A stretch of 64,000 nucleotides of DNA from Ascarosepion bandense. Its lineage: Eukaryota; Mollusca; Cephalopoda; Sepiida; Sepiidae. The DNA lies in contig JBBBDQ010001617.1 in assembly GCA_037127315.1 (NCBI GenBank), forward strand, positions 848,501 to 912,500. Direction: 5' to 3'. Made by a program: the position numbers and the translations under genes. Positions 10,793 through 21,712 of the stretch are shown in pieces. The stretch's first letter is position 1; each line of letters starts with the position of its first letter. A model generated the notes under the pieces. The model did no database searches, had not been told where the DNA came from, and saw only the letters and a program-made list of their open reading frames with translations.

Positions 10793-11303
10793 AATACATA
10801 TGTGAATATTTAAGCAGCACATATTCATTTAAGTATGTTTTATTAAATAATTTAGACACATTGTGTCTATTTATTTTATTTTGATTCTCTCGTAGTCACG
10901 AATAAGTTTGGTGATTAAAAAGTAAGCTTGGTAAGAAAGACGCTATATGCATGTTCATTATCTTTATTTTTTACTTAGATTGTTCCAAGGAGGTTTCAAT
11001 CTCGTCTAAGTTTATCGTCAGCTTGGGTTAATGGTTCGCACGTAATTATTTTGCAGTGTTTGTTATGAAAAGTTGTACGTTTTGAAAATGTTTATGGTTT
11101 AACCGTTAGGAGATTTTACAAACGCGGAAGTATGTACCAAACCGATTTGAAAATTATAAGGTGAAGGGGAGAGAGAGAAAGAGAGAGAGAGAAAGATAGA
11201 GAGAGAGAGAGAGGTAAATAAACAGACAGTGTGGATATATGACTGTGGATTATTTAGTGATTGTCAATTTCCCACTTCAATCTGATCTGGTGGGCAAAAA
11301 TTG
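10793..11303. other. Unassigned sequence with (GA)n at 11168-11213
   Basis: No gene or known repeat recognised apart from the GA tract. Confidence 0.3.
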
Positions 11304-11575
11304 GTCAGTCAGTCAGTTAAGTGCCATACGTGGTAAACGCTTGGGCGATCATGTCTCGAAAGAGACATGACTTACTAGGCAGACGATTAGATTGGTTGCC
11401 AGCAAAGGCTATAGAACCCAATCTGACCTGTTATTTAACCCATAACTGGAAGGAAGAGACGGATTAATACCTTTCCCAAGGGTATTTGCGCGTAAGTGAA
11501 TGCAGTGAATTCAACTGGAATTCAAACTCGGCTCCCCGATTTCTCGTTCCGAGCCGATATCCACTGTACCACATC
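11304..11575 (-). mobile_element. SINE-A copy, near full length
   Basis: Minus-strand SINE-A from the CAGTCAGTTAAGTGCCATACG 3' end to the head with GAGTTTGAATTCC and TGGTACAGTGG boxes. Only the extreme 5' end is missing. Confidence 0.92.
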
Positions 11576-11719
11576 CCCAAAATTGGTAGTAGCCAAGCCG
11601 AAACCACCGTAACTTTTCGGTGGTCGTGAGTAAGCTGTCGGAACCACTTGGGATAAAGAACGAGGAAAAGAAGAGAGCCATTCCTAATTCCTCCTTTATT
11701 TACTATTTACTTTACAATT

Positions 11720-12010
11720 ACCATACAGCACTACATGGGCGCGCGGAAGCTCTATGCTGATGAAGCGTATATAAAGGAAAACTTAACATGTCATATCAGT
11801 TATAAACTATAGCTCATTTCAATGAGTTTAATTAGCTCATATCATCAGATCTTACAATATATCCTCCATCTGGTACAAAATTTCTGCCGGAATGAATCTT
11901 TTCTTAAAAACAAGAGAGGGATAACAATAAAAATAATAATAATAATAAACATAAAATTACAAACAAACAAACAAATAAATGACAATATAAGATGAAAGAG
12001 GAGAAGGACA
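11720..12010 (-). repeat. Repeat family G, inverted copy
   Basis: On the minus strand it matches 14040-14250 and 14740-14940: AAGATTCATTCCGGCAGAA, TGTACCAGATGGAGGA, GAGCTAATTAAACTCATTG and an end in TTTTCCTTTATA. It also shares TGGGCGCGCGGAAGC-type sequence with 13650-13690. Confidence 0.8.
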
Positions 12011-12080
12011 GATCTTCCCTAGTGTAACTATTTCCTACCCATATATGGATAAATCAACAACCCAAATGAAGTAAAATGGT

Positions 12081-12370
12081 ATCAGTCAGTTAAGTGCCAT
12101 ATGTGATACACGCTTGGGCAATCATGTCTCGAAAGAGACATAACTGATTGGGCAGAAGATTATCCCGCAGTTACCATTACTTTCTGCGGTAGACTGGTTG
12201 CCGACCAAGGATATAGAACCCAATCTGTCCTGCTATTTAACCCATAACTGGAAGGAAGAGACGGATTAATACCTTTGCGCGTAAGTGAATACAATGGATT
12301 CAGCTGGAATTCGAACTCGGCTCCCCGGTTTCTCGTTCCGAGCCGATATCCACTGTACCACAACGCACAT
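12081..12370 (-). mobile_element. SINE-A copy, near full length
   Basis: Minus-strand SINE-A with intact-looking A and B boxes in the head (12300-12365), 5' end at the ACGCACAT motif, and full 3' tail at 12081-12140. It lies ~130 bp upstream of the SRCR exon. Confidence 0.93.
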
Positions 12371-12499
12371 ATAGATATAAGCAATTAATATTTATTATGA
12401 ATTAAAACAAAAATTATAACTTGATTTGGAAATTAAATGTACACAAACGCACAGGGTCTTTATTAGGGTCCTTATACATGGGGTCATAGAAAACTACTA

Positions 12500-12677
12500 G
12501 TACACTTATATGCGCTAAGAGGCGCTCCTTTTGGTGAAGGCACCGGACCCATTTTATTGGATAATATGCTGTGTACCGGCAATGAAGATTCGCTAAAGAA
12601 CTGTCCTCATAATGGCTGGAATAACCACAATTGCTACCACAACGAAGACGCCGCTGTACAGTGTTTTAATACATCAG
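12500..12677 (+). CDS. Internal exon of an SRCR-domain protein (C-terminal half of one SRCR domain)
   Basis: The reading frame gives [20 protein letters not shown], then [13 protein letters not shown] and [13 protein letters not shown]. This is the second half of a scavenger receptor cysteine-rich domain, with four of its cysteines in the expected spacing ([11 protein letters not shown], then two near the end). A donor site CAG|GTGAGA at 12677/12678 follows, leaving phase 1. The acceptor is less certain: ACTACTAG just before 12501 or TTATTAG before 12467. SRCR domains occur in secreted or membrane proteins of innate immunity, ligand binding and development. The first half of the domain must lie in another exon; I found no other SRCR exon here. 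The frame has no stop and looks conserved, unlike everything around it. Confidence 0.85.
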
Positions 12678-13024
12678 GTGAGACACACGACTAGTTTGAG
12701 TCTTGATTCAGCCGTCTGGCTACGATCGCGGGTGGTCTTAGACGAATACAGTTTACGTTTATTTAACCCAAGTATTTTGTTTACAAAATCTCCTGTGTCA
12801 GTGCGACCTAGTACTTAGTTACTCCTGGCTAATGGTCAGTATTTCTAAACTTGTCCAAACCTGATATCGCTTTCTTAAGGACGGGGAATGGGTGTAAATA
12901 TAATTAAGTTAAAATATATTGATCACTGGAAGCGTCGACGTCATTAACTCTTAAGCAGCGGGTATCATGATTTGATGTTTCGTTGAAGATTTAGCGGATA
13001 TTATCAATTGATAATTTAAGATTT
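12678..13024 (+). other. Intronic sequence after the SRCR exon
   Basis: Starts with the donor GTGAGA. No further coding signal, then SINE-B. An ORF running from the exon into this part is a read-through artefact. Confidence 0.5.
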
Positions 13025-13360
13025 TCGCCCGGTTCACACTCCACCCACGTCTTTTGAACAGGTGAAGAGGTTCATCCCTTGTTTCCTGTTTAGGGAGTGG
13101 TTCCCGGGCTTTTTTTTCAATCTTCTTTCACGTTTTTTTTTCTTTTCTCTTTTTTTTTTTGTTCTCAATTGGAGTAGATAGACCTAACTATCGCCCGGTT
13201 CACACTCCACCCACGTCTTTTGAACAGGTGAAGAGGCTCATCCCTTGTTTCCTGTTTAGGATGTGGTGTCCAGCTTTCTCTTTTCCAATCATTTTACTCT
13301 TAAAAAGCTCCATGCGCATCAGTGGCGTCACCGCCTTGCTTGGGGTGATATGATTAAAAA
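13025..13360 (+). mobile_element. SINE-B dimer
   Basis: A 5'-truncated unit (13025-13160) lacking the tail is followed by a fuller unit (13160-13360) with CAATTGGAGTAGATAG, CGCCCGGTTCACACTCC and the LINE-like tail ending GGGGTGATATGATTAAA. The arrangement matches the trimer at 9120-9590. Confidence 0.85.
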
Positions 13361-13430
13361 AAATATATATAAGTTATAATTTATATATATGGATGTGTGC
13401 GTGTATATGTGGTCACGTTTTTGTACGTAT

Positions 13431-13431
<1 letters not shown>

Positions 13432-13466
<35 letters not shown>

Positions 13467-13532
13467 ACACACACACACACATACACACAGTCACGCACAC
13501 ACACACATATATACATATATATATATATATAT
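13432..13532. repeat. (CA)n and (TA)n microsatellites
   Basis: Interrupted CA run followed by TA; the Cys/Val and Thr/His ORFs on both strands are artefacts. Confidence 0.97.
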
Positions 13533-13850
13533 GTATATAATTGTATTTGGGTATATGGGCATAAATATGTACTTGATTGTCACGTAAATATCTTGTGTAT
13601 GATTGAGAATGCAACAAATTTATTTAGCAGTGGTATGTGTGTACAGCAGTACGTGAGCGCGTGGAAGCCCAGTGCTTATGAAGCGTATATATGTGTGAGT
13701 ATGAGAACGCTTGGACCCAAAAAGAAAAAAGAAAAAAAAGAAATCAATGGATATATAAACTTACTCAAAATCACATCGTAAGTATATGTGGGAATGTACA
13801 CATATGTATATGTGGCGAGAAGTTAGTATAAGTAAGTAGGTTGACCTAAT
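13533..13850. other. Unassigned sequence
   Basis: Contains AGTACGTGAGCGCGTGGAAG (about 13650-13669), related to the family G copy at 11720-12010. Otherwise nothing recognised. Confidence 0.3.
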
Positions 13851-13939
13851 GGGGTCAAGCAGACGCCAAAAGTCAAAGGATTTGTTTTTTTTTTCAGAGG
13901 TCAAAGCTTTTCAAAACGGTCTGAACAACTTCAAACGAA

Positions 13940-14250
13940 TACAACGCCGTTACTTGGAACTGGACTCTATTTCTTTCTCCCCACTTCGCTCCTTTCTGTC
14001 CTTCTCCTCTTTCCCCTCAGATTTATTGCCATTTATTTGTTTGTTTGTAATTTTATGTTTATTATTATTATTTTTATTGTTATCCCTCTCTTCATTTTAA
14101 GAAAAGATTCATTCCGGCAGAAATTTTGTACCAGATGGAGGAAATATTGTAAGGTCTCATGATATGAGCTAATTAAACTCATTGAAATGAGCTATAGTTT
14201 ATAACTGATATGACGTGTTGAGTTTTCCTTTATAAACCTATATATATATA
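13940..14250 (+). repeat. Repeat family G, copy 1
   Basis: Shares about 200 bp with 14740-14940, including TTCATTCCGGCAGAA, GAGCTAATTAAACTCATTG and the end TTTTCCTTTATAAAC. Confidence 0.85.
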
Positions 14251-14279
14251 TATATATATTACAGGCGACATCAACACGT

Positions 14280-14527
14280 GAAGGATCTGAATAAACTACA
14301 AAAGTCTGGCTCACTAGATATACTTTAATTTCCTCTCTACCTAAGTATTGAGCGCTTTTTTGTTAGTTGATTACACGTGTCGGTTTTTTTTCTTTGGGTT
14401 ACGTGCTGACTCGGTCCGAACTCTTTTGACTGATGTTCATGTACTTAGCTCTTTCTTTCTTTTAAATCTATTTTTCCCTTCTTCGTAGATCCGTGGAAGG
14501 TTTTACAACACGAGTATAGTTATTATC

Positions 14528-14530
<3 letters not shown>
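14280..14530 (+). repeat. Repeat family H, copy 1
   Basis: Contains GGCTCACTAGAT, GTATTGAGCGCTTTTTTGTT, TTTCTTTGGGTTACGTGCTG and ACGAGTATAGTTAT, all matched in order at 18090-18325. Confidence 0.8.

Positions 14531-14532
<2 letters not shown>

Positions 14533-14615
<83 letters not shown>
14533..14615. repeat. (TA)n/(TG)n microsatellite
   Basis: TA run passing into TG. Confidence 0.97.
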
Positions 14616-14618
14616 CAG

Positions 14619-14667
14619 TGCGTAAACGGTGAGGATAATCCAACAATTTGTTGGATTATTCTCACTG
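14619..14667. repeat. Short perfect-type hairpin
   Basis: GTGAGGATAATCCAACAA pairs with TTGTTGGATTATTCTCAC around a tiny loop. The arm sequence recurs at 59970-59995 (TTGGATTATCCTCACCG), so this is a shared element end. Confidence 0.8.
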
Positions 14668-14679
14668 TTTAAACTTCTT

Positions 14680-14945
14680 TCCTCTTTTCTTCCCTTCTCT
14701 CTCCTCTTTCCCCTCATTTTTATTGCCATTTATTTGTTTGTTTGTAATTTTATGTTTATTATTATTATTTTCATTGTTATCCCTCTCTTCATTTTAAGAA
14801 AAGATTCATTCCGGCAGAAGTTTTGTACCAGATGGAGGAAATATTGTAAGGTCTGATGATATGAGCTAATTAAACTCATTGAAATGAGCTATAGTTTATA
14901 ACTGATATGACATGTTAAGTTTTCCTTTATAAACTTCATATCGCT
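14680..14945 (+). repeat. Repeat family G, copy 2
   Basis: A ~200-bp match to copy 1 and to the inverted copy at 11720-12010. It contains CTGATGA...GAAA, but the surrounding pairing does not make a complete hammerhead. Confidence 0.85.
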
Positions 14946-15880
14946 CTGGTTAACAGCCATCAAGCTCTCTATATGGATTTATTAATTAATATTTTATTAC
15001 ATATATATATGGATAAAAACGCCATAATCCGTTTTAATTTAAAAATTGCGCCTTCATAAATTCCCTGCCACGTGAACGTTCAAATAAAACACCGTTACAA
15101 GAGCGTTCTTAAAAAGAAAAACGTTAAATCGTAAAACCAGTTATTAAAAATCGCCTGAAGACACCACTCATGCTAGAAACTATATCCAAACTGGAACTAA
15201 CTAATAGTTCTACTGAACTCCAATAGAACTCTAAAGAACTCTCTAGAACTTCTAAGAACTTCTATGAACTTCCCAAGAACTTTTCGAGTTAACTTTCTGT
15301 TTAACTCTTATTAATATTGGAGGGAGAGTCCATCGTCTGAGGAATAGCTGTGTTTCACCATAATAGGCCGAATCAAAGAAACATTAACCAGCTCCCAATA
15401 GCCACAATCTCATAATGTTTGCAATTCTACAGGGATTTTATCTGTAAAACATGATTTAAGAAAATGACGTGAACGCCTTTTTAAATATAATTTTTACGTA
15501 CTCAGTAAGTTTTAAAATATTGGAAAATGTCCTCTGAAATTCAGTTTCAGAAAGTTGACTTTAAATTTACTATAGTCAAAGCTCTTATTTTCTGATAAGG
15601 TTGTGTATGGCCTATCATACTTTCAAAAATGGGACGTTATGTATTTTATATTCATAAAAAAATTAGAACTTATTTTAAACATCTTGGTGCAAACTGATTT
15701 TTATTTAGCTTTTAAATTTTCGATTAGTAATTATAGTTTTCACTTAACTAGATGAAAATAATGCAGAATTTAACAAATTTATATATTATACATCTTTGTA
15801 ATAAAAAATGAAAACAATTCTTGCAAAAATTCATTATTCATGAAAAGTTTTTTTTAAAGAAAATCTTCTACTTCTTTAAG
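14946..15880. other. Unassigned AT-rich sequence
   Basis: Degenerate GAACT(C/T)(C/T)AA-type short repeats at 15190-15290. No gene or known repeat recognised. Confidence 0.3.
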
Positions 15881-16495
15881 TGCCATGTAGGTGATCATGA
15901 ACTTCCACTTGACGCTATCTTCCCGATCCGCTATCTTTTTTGCTCAAGCCTATAAAACATGACTCACGCTGCTTTCCGCTGTCTATCTTTCCTTCTATCC
16001 GTCTTGTGAGTATTAGATTTTCTAGTCCCTCTTTCCTCGTTACGTGTCCCAGGGCCTCAGCTGTCTCTTCCTGATGTTAAGTGCGAATTTTCTTGTTTGC
16101 ATCCTCTCCAACACCACATCGTTGCTCATGTGCTTAGTTTATGGTATCCTCAGCATCCTTCTGTAGAACAACATTTCAGTTACCTCAGGCCTCTCCTTCA
16201 TCCTTGAGGAGATCGTCCAACATTAACAGTCATACAGAGGAATAGATATCGCATAGCAGTTTAGCACTCTTTTCTTTGTTTTCAATGAAATTTTTCGGTC
16301 TCTCAGTACTTTGTTTAGCTTTTAAAATGCCAATGCTTCTTCGGATCTCAAAGTCACATCTCAGCTGTTCGTCCTCTGTGAGAATGCTTTGCAGCTATTT
16401 AAATTTCTTTATTTGTTTTTTTTTAGTTTCACCAAAAAATAGTCGGCATTTTGGGATCTTTTTTTGCTGATTCATTCAGCTTTCTTGAAGTTTCA
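15880..16495 (-). mobile_element. LINE-R fragment (C-terminal region, decayed)
   Basis: Minus strand encodes broken pieces of the LINE-R C-terminus: the YRRMLRIPWTEHVSNEE-like, RKRQLKFLGHVMRKEGLEN-like and WKISSKMKE-like segments, interrupted by stops and frameshifts. The same family occurs at 20200, 25300, 28690, 43640, 45430, 62900 and 63640. In public proteomes such proteins are often labelled endonuclease-reverse transcriptase. Confidence 0.75.
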
Positions 16496-16508
16496 TTTAT
16501 AAAAGCAA

Positions 16509-17028
16509 CTAGCAGTATATCCCTTTGTTGCTCGGGTGTAATGAAAGCTTCAAAACTAATCCATAGTCCTGCAGCTCAGACTCTTTGGACGTTGGCACAA
16601 AAGACTAAAAAGCAATAGTTGTTTCCAGTTAAAGCGAAACCGTAGACTGAAAGAAAAATGAATGGATGCAAGTCAAATTTTAATTTCCTGGTATCGATAT
16701 CAAATAAGTTATTTTCGTCGTAAAATGAATGTTGAAGGCTAAATAAGTCCTCTGAGTAAATGGTATTATGGCTGAGACTAAGAACTACAATTATACCTAC
16801 TTAGAGCCAAACTCAAAGCAAAAACTAAAATAAAAGCGCTGAAAAAAATACAGATATACAGGCAGAAAAACAAACACAAACATCTTACCTTATATATATA
16901 TATATTATCGATTTTCTGCACTATTGTAAGAACTGCAACCTTGAAACATCTTAATATCGTTTCTTATGCCTTTGTCTATGAGTGTATCAAAGCTTTCATT
17001 ATACCCGAACCACACCGGGCTATACTGC

Positions 17029-17031
<3 letters not shown>
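16509..17031. mobile_element. Helitron with two inverted 3' termini
   Basis: The minus-strand end is CTAG (16509-16512) preceded by the hairpin CCCGAGCAACAAAGGG-type stem. The plus-strand end is CTAG (17028-17031) preceded by CCCGAACCACACCGGG. Both are Helitron 3' ends followed by T. The interior matches, on the minus strand, the Helitron at 51071-51806; orientation switches at about 16990. The normal 5' TC end is missing. Confidence 0.75.

Positions 17032-17035
<4 letters not shown>

Positions 17036-17088
<53 letters not shown>
17036..17088. repeat. (TA)n microsatellite
   Basis: TA run immediately after the Helitron end. Confidence 0.97.
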
Positions 17089-17090
<2 letters not shown>

Positions 17091-17596
17091 GACAGACTAA
17101 GAAGAGACCTACTAATTTGAGATGGTGTTTCTTTTGACGCCTGCGTCTTCAATCTGAGAGTCAATTAGTAAAAAATTAAGTTGGGCTCTTGTTTCATTAT
17201 AACTACTAATAGTCTGAATCTCCATTGATTTAAAATGAATGGCACATAGAAGATTTTAAAATTGAAATGATAGTTGTATAATTTTCTTATTTGTTGTATG
17301 TCTCCCTTTTTATCAGAAAGATCATTAAAAAATAAAGGATGAAATATATGTATGAACGAAACTTTTTACAATATCACCAAATCTTTGAAGTGTTTACATT
17401 TCCGGGAAAGTTTCTGTTGAAGCTTTGCCAATCAGGACTTCCTTTGAATGTTCAGACAATCTCCAGGAAACATGGCCCAGCAAACGGAACAAAGATGGCT
17501 GCTTATAATTTGCCCGAGATGACGCTCGCAAAGCGGAAATCATGCTTAGAGAGCAAATTGAGAAAAACAAGTGAAGAGGAAATAAAAATAAGATAA
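17089..17596. other. Unassigned sequence
   Basis: An 85-codon plus ORF (17339-17596) and an overlapping minus ORF show no recognisable domain. Confidence 0.3.
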
Positions 17597-17598
17597 AG

Positions 17599-17651
<53 letters not shown>
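17597..17651. repeat. (CA)n microsatellite
   Basis: Uninterrupted CA run. Confidence 0.97.
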
Positions 17652-17660
<9 letters not shown>

Positions 17661-17927
17661 GTATATGTTAATGTGTGTGTGTGCATAAGTGTGAATATAT
17701 AATTAATTGATTTAGTTTTAATTTTAATTCGATATTGCTTAAAACTTTATTATGGTGGACATTTTGTATTTGAAATAAATGCCCCATATTTCTTTGTTAA
17801 AATGTCTGTACTATGTCTGTCGGATGTATATTCACGAGAACTTCGTTATTTCTGAGAGAAAACTGCGGGTGAACACATTTTCCTTTCTAAGATTTCACAA
17901 ATACGAAGGGCGATAGATATAATATAC

Positions 17928-17931
<4 letters not shown>

Positions 17932-17979
<48 letters not shown>
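17932..17979. repeat. (TG)n/(TA)n microsatellite
   Basis: Short TG then a long TA run. Confidence 0.97.
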
Positions 17980-17980
<1 letters not shown>

Positions 17981-17984
17981 TAAC

Positions 17985-18102
17985 CTAGTGAGCCAATAAA
18001 CCTACCAAAGTTTCACCTAAATGGATCTTCAGGGAAGGTTGGAGTCAACCTTCCCTGAAGATCCGTTTAGGTGAAACCTTGGTAGGTTTGTTGGCTCACT
18101 AG
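17985..18102. repeat. 57-bp-arm hairpin
   Basis: Arms 17985-18041 and 18046-18102 start and end with CTAGTGAGCCAA and its complement and differ at only a few positions, around a 4-base loop. The outer end (GGCTCACTAG) continues into repeat family H, so the hairpin is probably a terminal structure of that family. Confidence 0.92.
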
Positions 18103-18325
18103 ATTAATTTACTTATTCTGCTCTGCTTACGTATTGAGCGCTTTTTTGTTTTTGATTACTCGTCTCGGGTTTTTTCTTTGGGCTACGTACTGACTCGGTT
18201 CAAATCGCTTTGGCTGATGTTCATGTGCTTAGCTTTTTCTTTTTTTACAACCTGTTTTTTTTTTTAAACCATTTTTCCTTCCGCGTATATACGCGGAGGG
18301 TCTTTCGAAACGAGTATAGTGATAA
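18090..18325 (+). repeat. Repeat family H, copy 2
   Basis: Same ordered motifs as 14280-14530. It also has a palindromic CCGCGTATATACGCGG at 18282-18297. Confidence 0.8.
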
Positions 18326-18480
18326 ATTTGCATTTATATATATATATATAATTGTACATTTTTTAAAAAACAAAGTAAGTAATGTCTTTTTAATTATCAA
18401 ACGGATTTGTTTTCACTTGAAACGTTATTTTTATTGGATACTCTTATTTGAGTAAACGTTCAATTGGTTTATTAAACAGT

Positions 18481-18732
18481 CAGTCAGTTAAGTGCCATAC
18501 GTGAAACACGCTTGGGCGATCATGTCTCTTGCGAGACATGACTGACTGGGCAGAAGATCTATCCCGCAGTAGGTTGCCATTGCTTTCTGCGGTAGACTGG
18601 TTGCCAGCCAAGGCTATAGAACCCAATCTGTCCTGTTATTTAACCCATAACTGGAAGGAAGAGATGGATTAATACCTTTCCCAAGGGTATTTGCGCCTAA
18701 GTGAATGCAATGAATTCAACTGGAATTTGAAC
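18481..18732 (-). mobile_element. SINE-A, 5'-truncated, with 11-bp target duplication
   Basis: Minus-strand SINE-A truncated inside the B box region. It is flanked by TATTAAACAGT at 18470-18480 and 18733-18743, a target-site duplication showing that truncation happened during retroposition. Confidence 0.93.
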
Positions 18733-18743
18733 TATTAAACAGT

Positions 18744-19190
18744 ACATTTACTTATTTTCGTCTACCGGCCAAAATGTTTGAGAAATCCTGTTAAAGAGAA
18801 AATTTGCGATCTCCAGCAAATTGATGTAGTTTGTGTCCATTTCTCAATATGACCCTTGGGAAAGGCATGCACCCGCTTTTCTCTGCTCAGCCATTAGACT
18901 CTGCTGCTAGCAGCCGTCAATCAGATACGATTAATTAATGAAGAGGATATTAATTAATTAAATGGATTCCGCTCAGTAGACTCGTTAATTATAGAAAGGG
19001 ATAGAGGTATGGTTTAATTTGATTGGGTTTACTTTATTTGCTAATAATTTTGTCCATTTATTTAATTAATTAAATGATTGTTACATTAATATAAAAATAA
19101 AACTGTTTCCCTTTTTTGAAATGATGCTCATCGTGCATAAGGCCAAAGAATGACTCAAGCTATAATTTTATAAAGTAATTACTATCGCCC
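18744..19190. other. Unassigned AT-rich sequence
   Basis: Rich in TTAATTAA-type motifs; nothing else recognised. Confidence 0.3.
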
Positions 19191-19487
19191 TCAGTCAGTC
19201 AATCAGTTAATTGTCATACGTGATACACGCTTGGGCGATCATGTCTCGAAAGAGACATGACTGACTGGGCAGAAGATCTATTCCGCAGTAGGTTGCCATT
19301 GCTTTCTGCGGTAGATTGGCTGTCCTGTTATTTAACCCATAACTGGAAGGAAGAGACGGATTAATATCTTTCCCAAGGGTATTTGCGCGTAAGTGAAAGC
19401 TATGAATTCAGCTGGAATTCGAACTCGGCTACCCGATTTCTCGTTCCGAGCCGATATCCACTGCGCCACAACGCACATCCTATCAAT
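19191..19487 (-). mobile_element. SINE-A copy with an internal deletion
   Basis: Complete head (19400-19487) and 3' end; the segment between the CGGTAGATTGG and GTCCTGTTATTTAA motifs is shorter than in other copies. Confidence 0.92.
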
Positions 19488-20165
19488 CTCAGCAATGTGA
19501 TAATCACACCAAGAAACAAGTGGCCACCGGAAGTGCAGGAGAAGGAGACTTTGAAAGGAACCGGAAACCCAATACTAAAGAGGAAACATTGAATGAACAT
19601 CTGCTCCAGTTTAAAAGTTTTAGGAGGAGTGTGAACCAGGCGGCTACCGAGAAAAAAGTAAGTAAATATTAAGCTCCTCCTAGGTATTTGAACAAAAGTA
19701 GAAGGTTATACCTTATTCCGTGTTTAGGATTCGGTTTCCGGAAAATTCTTTTTCACTCCCAGTAGCCCCCATGTATCTTGGTAGTATTTTTCCCTTGCTT
19801 AGGATAAATTTATTTTTTAAAAAAAGTTCAGAGTTTTAGTCTGAGACTTTAGATGTATAGAGTTGAAGCAGACTTTAGAAGTAACCGAAAAACCGAATCC
19901 TAAACAGGAATCAAGGGATAAACCTCTAATTTTATTCAAGAGACCGCAGAAGAATATAAACCGGACGATAGGTAAACCTATTTTATTCTATCGAGGAACA
20001 AAAGTAAATAAATAGTGAAGAAAGTTCAGAGCTTTAGGCGGAGACGTTAAAAGAAATAAAGTAGAAGCAGACTTTAGAAGGGACAAGGAACCAATCCTAA
20101 ACAAGAAACAAGGGTTAAACCTCTACTCTTGTTAAAAAGACAGGCAAGAAGTTAAAAAGAGTACA
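19488..20165 (-). mobile_element. Decayed SINE-B units
   Basis: Minus-strand SINE-B motifs (CGGAAACCCAATACTAAAGAGG, GTGTGAACCAGGCGGCTA, and similar at 19880-19980 and 20060-20150) with a plus-oriented relic around 19675-19810. Confidence 0.55.
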
Positions 20166-20199
20166 AGACTTTTACGTCTGTCCTCCTATATATGACATT

Positions 20200-20540
20200 G
20201 AATGTCGGGCAACCTCCTCAAAGATGATAGAAAAACTCGAAGCAATAGAAATGTGATTCTAAAGAACGCTGAAGATACCATGGATCGAACATGTGAGCAA
20301 CGGTGAGGTTTTCGAGAGAAGGGAAAGGAAAAGGAAACATACCGAACACCAGGAAGAGACAACTGAAGTATATGGGACATGTAATGAGGAAGGTGGGTTT
20401 GGAGAATCTGATACTTACAGGGTGGATAGAGACAGGGGAAATAGCGCGTGACGTGCTTGATTGGCTAAAGGAAATGGATGACAGAGCGGGGTCTGGGAGA
20501 AATAACAGCACAAAATGTATTAAAAGCTACAGATAACAGG
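20200..20540 (+). mobile_element. LINE-R C-terminal fragment
   Basis: Encodes pieces of the LINE-R C-terminus (TLKIPWIEHVSNGE-like, then RKRQLKYMGHVMRKVGLENLILTG in ORF 20303-20536). It is followed directly by 5'-truncated SINE-A. Confidence 0.8.
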
Positions 20541-20547
20541 AAGATGT

Positions 20548-20748
20548 GAAAGGTATTAAACCGTCTATTCCTTCCAGTTATGGGTCAAATAACAGGACAG
20601 ATTGGGTTCTATAGCCTTGGTCGGCAGCCAGTCTACCGTAGAAAGCAATGGCAACCTACTGCGAGATAATCTTCTGCCCAGTCAGTCATGTCTTGAAAGA
20701 GACATGATCGCCCAAGCATGTATCACGTATGGCACTTGACTGACTGAC
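20548..20748 (+). mobile_element. SINE-A 3' two-thirds, plus orientation
   Basis: Begins at GGTATTAA(A/T)CCGTCT and ends at TTGACTGACTGAC. The head is absent. Confidence 0.92.
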
Positions 20749-20754
20749 ATATTG

Positions 20755-21090
20755 AGCGTAGGGTTATGAGAGAAAATGTTTGACTGACTGATTGTTTGTA
20801 TTTATTTGTTTTTACCGGGTTTTAATTTAAACTTTGCCTAATTTTGCTTGAATGCTACATTGAGTGAAGATTTTTTTTTTTTTGGAGAAAAAAAAACGGA
20901 ATAAATATTAAAGGACAAATCCATTGTTAGCTTTCATAATTCTTTTATTGTCAAACAGATTTTTGTTGCATTCAGAATTTCGTCATTGTTTGTATTCTTG
21001 ACAGAGTGAAATGAATTTATCATCAATGTTAAAGGTGGAAAGTTTGATTTCCGGAAAAACCAACAGAATTGGCTGGTTTAATAGGCTCAA
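20755..21090. other. Unassigned sequence
   Basis: Nothing recognised. Confidence 0.3.
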
Positions 21091-21103
21091 TAAACAAATC
21101 AAC

Positions 21104-21396
21104 GCGTTGTGGTGCAGTGGATATCGACTCGGAACGACAAATCGGAGAGCCGAGTTCGAATTCTAATTGAATTCTTTGCATTCACTTATGCACAAATACC
21201 CTTGGAAAGGTATTAATCCGTCTCTTCTCTCCAGTTATGGGTCAAACAATAGGACAGATTGGGTTTTATAGCCTTGGATGGCAACCAGTCTACCGCAGAA
21301 AGTAATGGCAATGTACTGCGGGGTAATCAGTCATGTCTCTTTCGAGACATGATCGCCCAAAGCGTGTATCACGTATGGCACGTAACTGACTGACTG
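21104..21396 (+). mobile_element. SINE-A, near full length, plus orientation, with target duplication
   Basis: Starts GCGTTGTGGTGCAGTGG (A box) and has B box GAGTTCGAATTC. It ends ACTGACTGACTG. AAACAAATCAAC before it and AAATAAATCAAC at 21397-21408 form a target duplication with one mismatch. Confidence 0.94.
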
Positions 21397-21499
21397 AAAT
21401 AAATCAACAGTTTGAAAACATAGCGAATCAATAATCAAACTTTCAGAACCAAATGTAAAAAAAATTATTAAAAGAGTCAAAATATGACTAAGGCAGCAA

Positions 21500-21571
21500 T
21501 GAGAGAGAGAGAGAGAGAGAGATTGGGAGAATAATGGAGAGAAAGAGAGAGAGACGGCGAGGAAGAATAAG

Positions 21572-21602
<31 letters not shown>

Positions 21603-21668
21603 AAGAGGCGACGAGGAAGAATAAAGGAGAGAGAGTGAAAGAAAGAGACGACGAGGATAAATAAAACA

Positions 21669-21712
<44 letters not shown>

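Noticed and set aside
14862..14910. CTGATGA...GAAA in repeat family G as a hammerhead
   Set aside because: Stem II is possible (ATGAG/CTCAT), but no acceptable stem III, cleavage triplet or stem I could be drawn, and one copy has CTCATGA.
17339..17648. 85-codon plus ORF and 84-codon minus ORF as genes
   Set aside because: They overlap, show no domain, and the minus one starts in a (CA)n run.
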